Origin: Eleginops maclovinus
Taxonomy: Eukaryota; Chordata; Actinopteri; Perciformes; Eleginopidae
Assembly: GCF_036324505.1 (NCBI RefSeq)
Contig: NC_086361.1
Span: forward strand, 7,071,828 to 7,135,827
Reading direction: 5' to 3'
Length of the DNA: 64,000 nucleotides
Positions 1 to 10,790 of the stretch are shown here, one piece after another. Below the pieces are notes generated by a model. It searched no databases. It was not told where the DNA came from and saw only the letters and a list, made by a program, of their open reading frames with translations. A program made the translations under genes and the position numbers. Each line of letters begins with the position of its first letter. The stretch's first letter is position 1.

Positions 1-1635
1 TCCACAGACCAATGTTCTGTCATACTAAGGTATGTGACAGATGTGATTCATGAGCGACTGGTTGCTGTGGTGGATTGTGAGAAGTCCACAGGTCAGCATT
101 TCACTGACCTGTTGAAACAGACTTTGGATGATCTCAGCATTGATATTGGCACATGTGTGGGCAACTCCACTGATGGTGCTGCCAATATGCAGGGCCAATA
201 TCAGGGGTTCTCAGCATTGCTCTCTGAACTGGCTCCTACACAGATTCACATGTGGTGTTATGCCCATGTGTTAAATCTTGTTCTGACAGACACAACAGGC
301 AGTGTGGTTGAAAGCACATCACTTTTTTCCATTCTGAATGATGTGGCAGTGTTTCTGAAGGAGTCGTGGAAACGCATGCAAAAGTGGGAGGAGATGAGTG
401 AGGACAGACGTCACCGGAAATTGGCTCCAATAGGAGCTACAAGGTGGTGGGCTAAGGATCAGGCCCTTACAAAGGTGTTTGGGAGCTTTGGCGATCCAAG
501 GGATGCTCTCTATGTTGACCTCTTGTTGACCCTGGTGGCAATTGAAGCGGATGACACTATAAGGTCAGTGGTCAGGGCCAAAGCAAAGGGGCATGTGGAA
601 ACCCTTTTGAGATATGAGGTTATACTCACAGCCCAGATTTTCCTCCGCATCTTCAGGCACACCTCCCCTCTATCCAAGTATTTACAGACACATGGGATGA
701 ATATTTTGTCAGCTCAGCGTTTGGTTGAGGGGACAGAGGAAAGCCTCAAAACATTTGCCAGGGACTTTGAGGGAGTTAAAGGAGCAGCTGATGTGTTTGT
801 GAGTTGGGCCAACAAGAAACTGGAAGAGGCAGACAGTGAAGTTGTTGTGGAGAGTTCTCTCCCAGAAAAACGACTCAGAAAAAAGAAAAGAATGCCAGGA
901 GAGCTCCAGGAAGATGACCCACCAGTCTCACCTTATACTGCATTTGAGGTCAAGGTCCATAATGTTATTCTGGACACAGTTGCTGGCAGTATCAACAGGA
1001 GGTTTGCAGCCAATGCAACACTTGCCTCAGATTTTGCTTGCCTTGACCCAAACAACTTTGCTGAGTTGAGGGAAAACGGAATCCCCAGTACAGCACTGCA
1101 AGAGTTAAGCAAGTGTGTATTGAGGTTTGATGACAGAGCGACTGTCAGCAGGTTGCATGACGAGCTGTATAGCCTGGCATCCCAGTGGGAGAGACTGAAA
1201 AAGTCTCCTCTGGAGGATTATGTGGTCAGGACAGGAAGAGAGGTCACACAGACTGATGAGGAGGGTAGTGGAATTTCATACATGGAGCCAGAATTTGAGC
1301 TGGAGAGCAGGACATGCTCTTCTTGCAAAAACTGTGCTATCTGCGTTTACTTGATCCTCACACAATGTAACCTCCTCACAGATGCTTACCATGTAATCGG
1401 GTTGGCTTATAAGTTTCTCTTGACTCTTTCAACCACCCAGGTTGCATGCGAGCGGAGCTTCTCTGCCTTAAAATGTGTGAAAACCAGGCTACGAAGCTCA
1501 ATGTCGCAGGAACTCCTTGATGCATTTATGCTCATGTGTGTTGAAAAGGACATTTTGATGTCCATTGACAATGACACTGTCATTAACGAATTCGCAAAGA
1601 CAAGCACTTTGCTGAGGAAACTTTTGCTGTTTTAA
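1..1635 (+). CDS. hAT transposase, ZMYM1-like (5' truncated by window edge)
   Basis: The reading frame is open from base 1 to the TAA at 1633-1635, so the true start lies upstream of the window. The visible 544 codons look like the C-terminal two thirds of a hAT transposase of the 'zinc finger MYM-type protein 1-like' kind common in fish. An acidic NSTDGAANM segment (about 165-195) matches the second catalytic Asp region. CYAHVLNLVL (258-290) is the Cys/His segment that follows it, and ATRWWAKD (436-460) is the conserved RW block. The C-terminal hAT dimerisation domain includes TTQVACERSFSALK (1429-1470), carrying the catalytic Glu. No frameshift or stop is seen. It may be transposon-borne or a domesticated relative; the nearby terminus-like sequence favours a transposon. 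Confidence 0.8.
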   Translation, partial: STDQCSVILRYVTDVIHERLVAVVDCEKSTGQHFTDLLKQTLDDLSIDIGTCVGNSTDGAANMQGQYQGFSALLSELAPTQIHMWCYAHVLNLVLTDTTGSVVESTSLFSILNDVAVFLKESWKRMQKWEEMSEDRRHRKLAPIGATRWWAKDQALTKVFGSFGDPRDALYVDLLLTLVAIEADDTIRSVVRAKAKGHVETLLRYEVILTAQIFLRIFRHTSPLSKYLQTHGMNILSAQRLVEGTEESLKTFARDFEGVKGAADVFVSWANKKLEEADSEVVVESSLPEKRLRKKKRMPGELQEDDPPVSPYTAFEVKVHNVILDTVAGSINRRFAANATLASDFACLDPNNFAELRENGIPSTALQELSKCVLRFDDRATVSRLHDELYSLASQWERLKKSPLEDYVVRTGREVTQTDEEGSGISYMEPEFELESRTCSSCKNCAICVYLILTQCNLLTDAYHVIGLAYKFLLTLSTTQVACERSFSALKCVKTRLRSSMSQELLDAFMLMCVEKDILMSIDNDTVINEFAKTSTLLRKLLLF

Positions 1636-1916
1636 TCTTAAATACAGTATGTGCAGTTTGATTTTTGAAATAACTTTGATTTGTGAAATAACTTTTCTTC
1701 TTTATCATTATCTTTATTTTATTTGAATTTGAATTATATATTGTTAAAGTGACGCAAAGTATTATATACCTTTGTTTAAAACAAATAAAAAGCATTGAGA
1801 GAGAATTGTTTTTTGTTTGTTTTATCTTTTCATGGACTCAAATTCCTCCTCCATATCAGAGTGGCCTGAATTTGAATTAAATTCCCGGACTGAGAAAATG
1901 GCCCACCCCGGCCCTG
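1636..1916 (+). mobile_element. 3' non-coding end and right terminus of the hAT element
   Basis: AT-rich 3' UTR with AATAAA at about 1783. It ends in GGCCCACCCCGGCCCTG at 1916, which read on the minus strand starts CAGGGCCGG, a typical hAT terminus. The 8 bp following (GTCACAGC) would be one target-site duplicate, but the other copy lies outside the window. Confidence 0.5.
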
Positions 1917-1991
1917 GTCACAGCGCAGTATCCCCTGAAGTCACAGTGGGCCAGCTGTACGAGCAGACCAAACTAGGATGTTGCGCGTCTA

Positions 1992-2910
1992 TGTAATGGC
2001 CTACTAAGGCCTATTAACATCAAATTTATATTAAAAGATTCGGATTCCTGGCCACACCAACACAGTGAGAAGGACACCAATATGTGTATAAAATGATTTA
2101 TTTATAATTCGAAGTTAGTTTAAAACATTCCATGTATAGATATTTAAATAACATATGGTTAGAATGATGTTCAATTTATCTAAACTACTCAAATACAAAA
2201 TGCAGTTCAGACAAGGGGTTCAACCATACTAAAAAGTCCAATCCGGTTAATACCGAACTCCACTCTGGTTCCCTTTTTGCCAGAAGAAAGTGTCTTTCAC
2301 TGTTCAAGTCCGGTTAATCCAGTGCCAGAGTTTGCACTTTGCCGGCCTGCCACACCGTCCGTCAGCTTCTGGTCGCAGAGCCCTCGATATACAAATAAGA
2401 GGGAGACTCAGGGTACACCAATATAACTTTGATTACTTAAAACCAACAGCCGAGAGCAGGAGAAATAGCTACTTCCCTTAATCTGGAGTCTGCAAGCGTT
2501 GGATCGCAAGGGTCGAACGACAGTCTGGTCCAGTGGCGAAGAGGAACTGCGGGGGTCCGTCCTTTGCGAGTAGCAGTTAAGGGATCCAGTCCGGTCCGAT
2601 CTGCGGCGATCTGAGGCAGTAACTGTGAGGAGAAATAAAAAACGCCCCGTCTAACAGGTAATCCGCGAGTGGATTTGCCAACTGGTGAATGGGATCGCTG
2701 ATTTTCACTGGTTTCTGGTGTGTCAATTTGCAGTGTCTGTGTCTTTATTGTGACAGTTCATTAGGGAGGTTAAACAAAGCATGCATATGTTTATAAATAA
2801 AAAAAGTTCATCGCTAAATAGCGCACAACAACCATCAAAAATCACAACAACATATAAAAAGGTTTAACCATCCATCCCACTGTCTAACATGTTGACTTCA
2901 TTCCATGACA
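1992..2910 (-). repeat. 3' LTR of the Ty3/gypsy element (919 bp)
   Basis: Begins TGTAATGG and ends CATGACA on the plus strand, and is bounded internally by a polypurine tract. Its last ~194 bp are repeated at 4231-4424. Small ORFs inside it have no recognisable product. Confidence 0.75.
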
Positions 2911-2977
2911 CTCCTCCCCCCTTTAACAGTTGTCATCCTGACAATCTTACTGTCCATACCTGTCTGGAGGCCTACCC

Positions 2978-4230
2978 CTATTTTGTCTTTGAGACCTTCG
3001 CAAGGGTGATGCATTTCTTGGGTCTTGTGGGGCCACAGAGTCCTCTCAGGTCCTGTGGGATGGGGTTCGTTTCGATATCTGGGGCATTTTGTGGTACTTG
3101 GGGTGGATCGAAAGGGCAAGGCCTAAGATGGTTACGATGGATTGTCTTAATAGGGCCTTCCTTTCCTTCTGGCCTGATCTGGAAAACTGGCAGGCCAGGG
3201 CGTAGTTGATCCAGAACAACATAGAGTTGGGGCTGCCAATGGGGCGCCAACTTGCCCTGCCCTCTGCGGCGGAGATTTCGCAACAGTACCCGCTCTCCGG
3301 GTAGCAAGGAGAGGTGCTTTGCTTTCTGATCATACCTGTCCTTGTCTCGCAGTCTGTTTGCTTTGGTCTTTGTTGCCACTTGTTTATAGACTCTCTGCAA
3401 GGTCAGGTTATGTTGGTGAACCCAGCCTACCAGGTCATGTCTCTGGGTCAGAGGTGGTGCACCCACAGCAGTTTCAACAGGCAGACGGGCATGTCGGCCA
3501 AACATTACAAAATGTGGGGTCATTCCAGTCGTCTCATGAGTGGTATTGTTATACATCTGGAGCAGAGAAGGCAAGTGGTCTTGCCAGTGTACTTGGTCTT
3601 CCAAGCTCAATGATCCTAGAAGGGACAGCAGAGTCTTGTTAAATCTTTCACAGGCCCCGTTTCCTTGGGGCCTGTAGGGTGTGGTTCGGACCTTTGAACA
3701 CCCATAAAGGCTGCACAGCTGTGCCACTAGATTTGACTCAAAGGCTGCACCTTGGTCAGACAGGATACGTTCCGGGCAACCCCATGGTTGGATGAGGTGT
3801 CGCCAGAGAACACGAGCTGTGGTGGCTGCCGTCTGGTCCTTTGTAGGGATGGCCCATCCATACTTTGTGAAAAGGTCAGTCATAACCAATAGATAAGGGT
3901 AAGTGTCACCAGGCCGGCCAAGAGACAGGTAGTCAATTGCGACAATTTCCAAAGGGTATGATGTTAGGATAGGAACTAAAGGTGCTCTTACCTCTGGGCC
4001 CCTTTTCTGTTGGGTGCAGCTTGCACAATTGGATGCACATGTCTGTAGGTCAGTTCCCATCCCTGCCCAGTAGAAAGTCTTCCTCAGCAGGGCATCGATC
4101 TTGGCTACGCCCATGTGCCCTGAGGCTTGGTGATACTTGTCCCACAGCTCCTTCGTTTTGTTAGCGGGCACCACAATTTGGGAGAGGTTCAGCCCAGTAT
4201 GGCGTTCTTGGGTTCTCCGCTTCAACGCAC
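2978..4230 (-). CDS. Ty3/gypsy integrase (C-terminal part of pol)
   Basis: The minus-strand frame is open and the gypsy-like part runs from about 4230 to the stop at 2978. The frame also continues a short way into the LTR remnant, but those residues are not native pol. Domains in order are: an HHCC zinc-binding motif (HQASGHMG... CASNCASC); the integrase core with the Asp in AIDYLSL, the Asp in SDQGAAF and the Glu in NGACERFNK, a complete D,D,E triad; then a basic C-terminal tail. It matches fish gypsy integrases. Without reverse transcriptase or gag it cannot act autonomously. The junction at 4230 is a deletion breakpoint, so no native start codon is present. Confidence 0.85.
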
Positions 4231-4424
4231 CTTGTGTCAATTTGCAGTGTCTGTGTCTTTGTTGTGACAGTTCGTTAGGGAGGTTAAACAAAGCATGCAT
4301 ATGTTTATAAATAAAAAAAGTTCATCGCTAAATAGCGCACAACAACCATCAAAAATCACAACAACATATAAAAAGGTTTAACCATCCATCCCACTGTCTA
4401 ACATGTTGACTTCATTCCATGACA
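4231..4424 (-). repeat. Residual 5' LTR fragment of the Ty3/gypsy element
   Basis: Direct repeat of 2717-2910 with about two substitutions. It ends at the TCTA flank. Confidence 0.8.
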
Positions 4425-4428
4425 TCTA

Positions 4429-5749
4429 CACAACCACACTGGCTAAAGACGTGACACCGGTATCTGATGCATCATCGGACTTGGAGCCCCCAGAGGAGAG
4501 TCCAATGAAGATAATGTATCTTCTGCCTCGTATCAATACTATTTTGTATTTATATTGATAGGCTATTAATTGTGAAATCTGGGGCGGGAGGTGGTTATCA
4601 TGGTAGCCCATTGTGGACAAACATTAGACTTGGTAAACCCAGCCCGATCTGCTGGCGATTTGATTTCGCCCTGCAGCTTAAATAAGATTGAGCTTGGTCT
4701 GGTTGTAGCCAGGCTAGACAAACATGTAGCGTATTTCAGATTCTAAAATGAAAATAACGGAGTAATTACTGAATAGTAATGGGCCACAGAATTTGACTAA
4801 AGACTTGTGTATGCGTGTCAAGGTGCGCCGCCAGAGAGGCGCTTAGCTGCTGCAGGCCTTTCTCACTAAAAGTGTCATTCCGGAGGACAACAGTGAATAT
4901 AAGCTACTGTTGGTCTTATTAAATGTGCACTGTATATTCACTGTTAGCCTCAGTGGTTTGTGAGGATAAATATATTGTCTTAATTCAATGTCAAATCTAT
5001 TAGGAACAAGAAGCTTGCAAAATAAAAAAAACTGAATCAAGGGTGATAGTTGAGTTGCAACAAGAGGTTATATTTGCTCCACTGACTTCTCCCTAAACTT
5101 ATAACAAGTTCAGAAAGATTTTTTTTAACAGTTGGACAATATGTGGCTGTATAATCTTATAATTTGTTGATCATCTGAATTCTTTATAGACTAGGACAAG
5201 GTTGAGAAACAAAACCAGGAGAAGTCATCAATGGAGGACTACAACTGATCATCAAGTGGATCATCCAGAGTGCTCTGCCGATTTAGGTGCAGCACCCAGT
5301 GGTTCAATGGAGGAAAACTTAAGCCCCATTTCGTGGACCCAGTCTGTGATAGAACTTGTGTTGTATGGAGATTAATTTGTGCAGTAATGTTCAAAAATAA
5401 CTTTTTAAGATTCTAACAAAAAAATATTTATTAAAAGTAATAGTTTCCTGTAGTGGCATTTAAGTTACATCTGCATGACACAGCAGCTATGTTTAGAATA
5501 AATCACAGGTGAAATCTATGACGACAGAGAAATGGAGAGATCATGATTTTGTTGACTGCAGCTAATGGAAATGGGCCAATGGTTTTCAATTCAATGCCAC
5601 ATTAACTCAATGCATATACCATAAAAAACCTGCTTAGGTGCAAGGTGTGAATGTGATAGTACACATGACTGCTTGCATCAGATGATGCAAAATCAAAGAT
5701 AAGGTAATAATTGCACATTTGTTTGTATGTTTTTTAATTTAATTATCAA
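4429..5749. other. Intergenic/decayed sequence
   Basis: No convincing gene. A short coding-like stretch at about 4447-4510 (Thr/Ser/Glu/Pro-rich in one frame) could be a worn exon of the downstream HECT gene, but nothing proves it. The remainder is AT-rich. Confidence 0.4.
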
Positions 5750-5751
5750 CA

Positions 5752-7432
5752 GACAGGAGAACCAATCAGCCAATCAAGACAAGCAACTCCTGTGATGAGT
5801 AACACAGAGGTTCTGCATCCACCATCTGCCGATACTTGCCAATCAACAAGCAGCCATGGATCTGAAGATGAATGTTTAATGGCTGAGTCAAGATGCAAAC
5901 CAGTCGTTAAATGATGAGGCAGACCTTGCCCTTGCCATCCAAGCATCTCTTGAGGAATCGAAGTAGACTTTGGACCCGTTATTGGTGATGATGGGGATAA
6001 TCAAGACTCCACCCTTCCCTGGAATCCACATGACTTTAACAGTATGCAGGTATAGTTTAGAACTAAGCTCTAACATTACTGCCATGGATGACTGCCATTA
6101 TTGATCCATTTGAAGAGTTTTTCTTATAATTACAATGTCTATAAAATGTACAAAATACAGTGAGAAATTGCCAATGTCTTCAGATTGATTTTTCATCCAA
6201 ATATTCCAAACTAAAACATATTCTATTTATTGTGATGTAACAAAAGAAAAGCAGCACATCTATGTCATTTATAATATCTACTGTACCTAATTACACCTTT
6301 TCATGCTGATTAATATATTGATTGTCAAATATGTTTATTCATTTTATACTTACTAATTGATTAATCAATCAACAATCACATCTAATTGCCTTTTAAAAAA
6401 TCTTGTAGCACTCTACACTGAATGCCGGACCTGAATCATCAAGCAGTCTTCCAGCTGCACCAGACCAATCTGAAAAAGAATTTCTCCTTGTGAAATTAAG
6501 ACGAGTAAACACAGTCGAGGATGTCCTTAATGTCTTCATGGAACCAAAAGTACTGAAAGCTAATCTAAAAATGGAGTTTACAATTGAGAAAGCTGTGGAT
6601 AGTGATGGTGTGTCAAGAGAGGCATACTCCGCGTTCTGGGAACATTTCTTGGAACAGTGTGAGGGGGAAGACGAATGAGTACCCAGACTGCAACCAGACT
6701 ATTCCGAGAAGAAATGGCAAGCTCTTGGAAGAGTGTGGTTGAAAGGATACATGGACCACAAATTCATGCCAATCAGACTGTCACAAGCTTTTGTTCTAGC
6801 CTGTTGTCAAGGAGTTAGTTCGGTGGATGAAGAATTCTTGATGATGTCATTTGCCAGATTTCTTTCAGGGAATGAGCATGCATCGCTTGAAAAAGCACTA
6901 CAGGGCAACATTGATGAAACTGTTGAAGAGGACTTACTTGAGATCTTCTCAAGAATGGGCTCACACTGCCTGCCCTCTAAAGACAACTTACGAGCTGCCA
7001 TCTTAACAATGGCGCACAAAGCTCTGATTCAAGAGCCTAAGTTCACAATTGACTGTTTCCACTCCAGTATTCACAATGCTGTGCTAGCACTCATAACCAA
7101 AGAGAGCATAATGGAGCTTTACGAATCTAAGAGGCCAACTAACAAGAAAGTGGCCCAGATGATGAAGCCATCAACTGAAAGTTTAAATCCACAAGAGCAG
7201 ACAGCTCTTAACCACCTGCTACGGTATGTTAGAAGCATCGACCAAAGATTGGAGATGTTCTTACGCTTCTGCACAGGATCCACTGTGCTGTGCAAAGACA
7301 CAATCGAAGTAACTTGTAATAGATTGTGTGGTTTAAGTCGCAGGCCTGTAGAACACACATGTGGAGCGGTTCTTGAGTTACCAATTTGACAATATCCTGT
7401 CTGGTGACTGCTTTACAATGGATATTGTGTAG
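5752..7432 (+). pseudogene. UIM + HECT E3 ubiquitin ligase-like gene, decayed
   Basis: A Ser-rich segment (5752-5885, after an ATCAACAG acceptor) is followed by a textbook ubiquitin-interacting motif, DLALAIQASLEES, at about 5918-5960. A donor CAG|GTATAG ends this exon near 6048. A second exon runs from about 6410 and encodes a HECT-like domain, including the catalytic-Cys context RPVEHTCGA near 7345. It resembles the large fish family annotated as G2/M phase-specific E3 ligase-like proteins. Lesions are frameshifts either side of the UIM, a TGA at 6676-6678 (probably CGA before CpG decay), and a small deletion with frameshift just before the last ~17 residues, which end at 7432. HECT ligases pass ubiquitin from an E2 through the active Cys; this copy should be inactive. 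Confidence 0.7.
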
Positions 7433-7721
7433 TGAATGTAAGGGAACTTACACATGTCCATCTTCCACAGATATTGTTATGACATTTGTCTGTAACATTT
7501 TATTTGATGGGGTCCCAAATACAGTGTATCTACACCATGAAGTGTAATAAACTGTGTAACAATATGTAATATCATGTATCATGTATGTAACCACTGACCC
7601 TTACCCTATGTACACTGTAAATGCATGGTATTAGTACACAGTTTGTTACACTGCACTTAGTGATTTAGATACATTTGATCATTGTAAAAAAAAGTTTTAC
7701 CCATTTGGGTAAAACATAATT
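7433..7721. repeat. Degenerate palindromic MITE copy
   Basis: From about 7510 (GGGGTCCC...) to 7680 the sequence folds back on itself (GTGTATCTACACCAT against GATTTAGATAC). It resembles the cleaner MITE that follows, but its right terminus is lost. Confidence 0.45.
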
Positions 7722-7725
7722 TTAA

Positions 7726-7910
7726 GGGGTCCCTGATACAATGTATCAACACCATTAAGTAGAGTGTGACTACTAATATGTAATGCCATGCATTTACATT
7801 GTACATACATTGTGGAAGGTTAGGGGTTAGGCACAATTTAAATACATGATATTAGTACATAGGTTGTTACACTGTACTTAATGATGTAGATTCATTGTAT
7901 CAGGGACCCC
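7726..7910. mobile_element. 185-bp MITE flanked by TTAA
   Basis: The ends are GGGGTCCCTGATACAATG and its inverse, flanked by TTAA at 7722-7725 and 7911-7914. The body is largely palindromic. TTAA target duplications are typical of piggyBac-like and Kolobok-like elements; I cannot choose between them. Confidence 0.7.
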
Positions 7911-7914
7911 TTAA

Positions 7915-8677
7915 AATAAAGTGTTACCCCCATTTGTTTGAAACAAACTATTTCTACAGATTTACATTTATTTACATTCAAAACACTTCTTTTGTTCATA
8001 CATGTATTACACAACCAAGAAAACACTGAATGGAGAAATGATGTAGAGCGCTGAGATTAGTCAGATGAATTATCTGATGAGACTGCTGTACACTTAAAAC
8101 AAACACATTTCAATTTTGACCGTTTTTGGTTTTATCTCCTTACTCTAAATGTTTTTGATGTAGGCCTAATATGAGTTAGGAATCCACTTTGGATATTTAC
8201 AGTAACAGACAGTTTACGTTTAGTCAGAAAGGTCTGTGATCATATTTGTTCATTCATGTATTACAACTAAGACAACAGTGCTGGCTACTACAAGGAGAGG
8301 AACTTAAATCAGATGAACTGTTTTGATTTTTGTTTTATTTTGTTATTGTAACATTTATTTTGCTGTGATATGTGCAAGCACTCTGAGTTTGGAATTTTGC
8401 TTAAGTCCAAAACACAGGTCTAGTTTAATAATTTAGTCAGAAAGGTGGGTCCGTGTAGCCTACTTATAAAAATGATTGCATACACAAATATTTGCATGTT
8501 GGTACTGTTCTGTCAAGAGCATAATATTGTTAAGTTTTGTTCAATAGAGATTCCCAGTTCTTCTTTTCTTTATTGTGGTTTTGTTTGTTTCCTGTTCATT
8601 ACAGATTTAAAGTCAAAGTAAAACATCAATGACAATCCTCCTGTCCTGTACCACAACAAATGTAGTTACATCTCAGA
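7915..8677. other. Intergenic, no gene seen
   Basis: AT-rich sequence without coding signals or recognisable repeats. Confidence 0.4.
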
Positions 8678-9788
8678 TTAGAGCGCAGATCTTATCTCAT
8701 TCTTCAAATGCAGGTACAAATCCACTGCTTGATGAGCATCAGCTGGAAGATGCAGCTGTGACTCAACCATCAGAACATTGCAGATGTTGTAGATGTCTGT
8801 GTCACATGGCACTGTTGGTCGAAATGTGCAGTTACTCTGACATAACTGTACATCAGCTCTGTCCACTGGGGAAAGGCAGTCTTCACTTCGGTAGAGTTCT
8901 GGGAACACGTACATGATTTGAGGTCGACCACTGGGTACCCCGTCATTCTTCGATGGTCTGATGACATGTGAATCCCACACTTTGATGGTCTCATCTAATT
9001 CGTCCTAGAAAAATAGAATTCATTATTCTCATGGGCCTTACATACGTTATTATTACATACGAAATTATTTGAAACTAATCACGTTAAATGTTAAAGTTGT
9101 TGATGAAGTGAATTATTGGAAATAAACAAAACATCGAACATCAGAGTTGGTTGCGCTGCATTTGCCATGTCAGCATCATGGACAGCTTCGTAGCTCAGCT
9201 GACGTGGAAAAGCACCGCAGACCATGCTAAAAAAAAAACGCGGTTAGAGCCATCTTCACTTTTCATTATGAATTATTGGAATTATCACTGTATGGACACC
9301 ACATGGATGAGACACTTGAGTGCCATACAGTAGGCCTTTTTCACCGCCATGCAGTGCCTGCTCATTGGAAAGTTTAAGATTATAGAATGTTTAACACAAT
9401 AGCCTGTGGCACATTTGTAGCTTACCTGAATGATACCCATGAAGCAGAACTGAATTAGACTTCTGTTCAAATAAGTACCATCGAACAAACCACGATCCTT
9501 CAGATCAGTGAACAGAGAAATGTAGAATTCCATTGATTTCCTTCTGAGGAAGCCCAACCAACTCTCTATTCGCTGATTTGCTGTGCTTGCCCCTTCGATG
9601 TAGCTGTCAATACCAGAGCCGTCGTGAATGTTACGACGGAGAAAACGCTGAAAGTCTCTGACTTTACCATTCTCTGTGCCCCGGTCGGCTCTGGCAATCC
9701 TTGGACAGCCACATGATCTCTTGACTGCCTCTATGTAGTAGCCTCCAATGATTTTTGGGTCACTGCTGGTAGTGAATGCATTCATCCA
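8678..9788 (-). pseudogene. Integrase-core domain protein, two C-terminal exons only
   Basis: Two minus-strand exons join in phase 0. The first, 9788-9426, has acceptor ATTTAG and donor ATTCAG|GTAAGC. The second, 9004-8678, has acceptor TTCTAG and ends in a stop. The first carries RIARADRGTEN, which looks like the second catalytic Asp region of an integrase/DDE core, and an NQRIESWLGFLRR helix with the catalytic Glu. The second gives a C-terminal domain typical of the fish 'integrase core domain' proteins (PSGRPQIMYVFPELY, then a Cys-containing CTFRPTVPCD segment). The N-terminal half, with the first Asp, is missing because unrelated transposase-like DNA begins at 9791. Both exons are otherwise open, so this is a truncated gene of transposon origin. 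Confidence 0.65.
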
Positions 9789-9790
9789 CT

Positions 9791-10790
9791 AAATGTCCAT
9801 CAGTTACTACTGTGCACTTCTGGTTAGATGGCCCCAGTGAGCAGTATAAGAATAAGAAAAACTTTTACCTCCTTTCTGAAGTACCACCCACTCTTGGCTT
9901 CACCAGGACCACACAGAATTATTTCCCAACATCGCACGGAAAAGGTGCCCCCGACGGCATTGGGGGGAACTGTAAAAAGAACTGCAGACTCCTTGGTTCT
10001 GCGTGGAAATGATGTTGTGGATGGAAAAGATTTCTTTGAGAAGATCTCGAACAGTTTGAATGGTGTTCAACTGTATCATATTTTGGAAGGAAACTCTGAG
10101 ACATATGACACACTTCTTCCACAACACCTGAAACAGGTTCCATCAACAAGACAAATACACCAGGTAATCTCACATCAAAATAGCATCTGCCACAGACAGC
10201 TATCATGCTTTTGCAGGGAGCCATTGGATTGCCAATGCTTTTCCCCAGCTACTTTTTGTGTACGAGACTGCTCGGAGGAGCAACAGACTGATGCAAGGGC
10301 CAGGAAGAGACGTCCATTGACCATGTTGATGGAGGAGATGGAAAACGAGATGGGAGAAGGAGGAGATTTGGTAGATGAAATGGAAGATTTGGTGGAAGAA
10401 ATGGAGGAGGAGCCATTGAACGGTCCAGAGGGTGCTATAGTGGATATAATTATCAACAGTATTGAGACAGGAGATTGGCTTGCAGTGGTGTATGATGATC
10501 ACCGGTGGTTAGGAAAGTCCATTGATGTAGATATAGAGCACCAAGACATCAAAGTTGAGTTTTTACATCCTTGTGGTCCTACTGCCAATGTTCACCCAAA
10601 ACATGGGAGAAGGGATGTTTGTTTCTGTCCACTGAAAGATGTCCTTCTGAAACTGACAGGGACAGCATGTCCCCCTCCAAGCAAGTTGGACCAGGGAACT
10701 CTATGCCATAACCCCTGATGTTATGGATTTCATAGAGCACAGACATGTTCAACACCTCTTGTCCAATGCCCAAGTCCTGCAGGTTAGACA
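9791..10790 (+). pseudogene. Decayed transposase-like fragment, relative of the 30.8-32.7 kb ORF
   Basis: Conceptual translation matches the C-terminal half (residues ~310-615) of the 619-aa protein encoded at 30819-32678. Shared features are HFW.DGPS.QYKNK, FPTSHGK.APDGIG, a Cys-rich CFC...C.CF cluster, a Tudor-like DWLAVVYDD..W segment and a final VMDF motif. The N-terminal half is missing. Two frameshifts are visible, one in the G-run near 9961-9966 and one near 10690, after which the matching C-terminus resumes out of frame. Compared with the intact copy it has an extra Glu-rich stretch (10325-10430, MEEME-type repeats). It is clearly diverged, not a recent copy. Confidence 0.75.

Larger units (their letters stand above)
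1992..4424 (-). mobile_element. Ty3/gypsy LTR retrotransposon, internal-deletion derivative
   Basis: The element lies on the minus strand. A full-length 3' LTR occupies 1992-2910 with TG...CA ends. Next to it is a polypurine tract, read on the plus strand as CTCCTCCCCCCTTTA from 2911. Only the first ~194 nt of the 5' LTR survive at 4231-4424, joined directly to the integrase region. The rest of that LTR, gag, protease and reverse transcriptase are deleted. The two LTR copies differ at only about two positions over the shared ~194 bp. A 4-bp TCTA flanks both sides (1988-1991 and 4425-4428), consistent with a target-site duplication. Confidence 0.8.

Noticed and set aside
1898..1996. 33-codon ORF ending in a CAAX-like CASM
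   Set aside because: It starts in the hAT terminus and ends inside the gypsy LTR, so it is a junction artefact.
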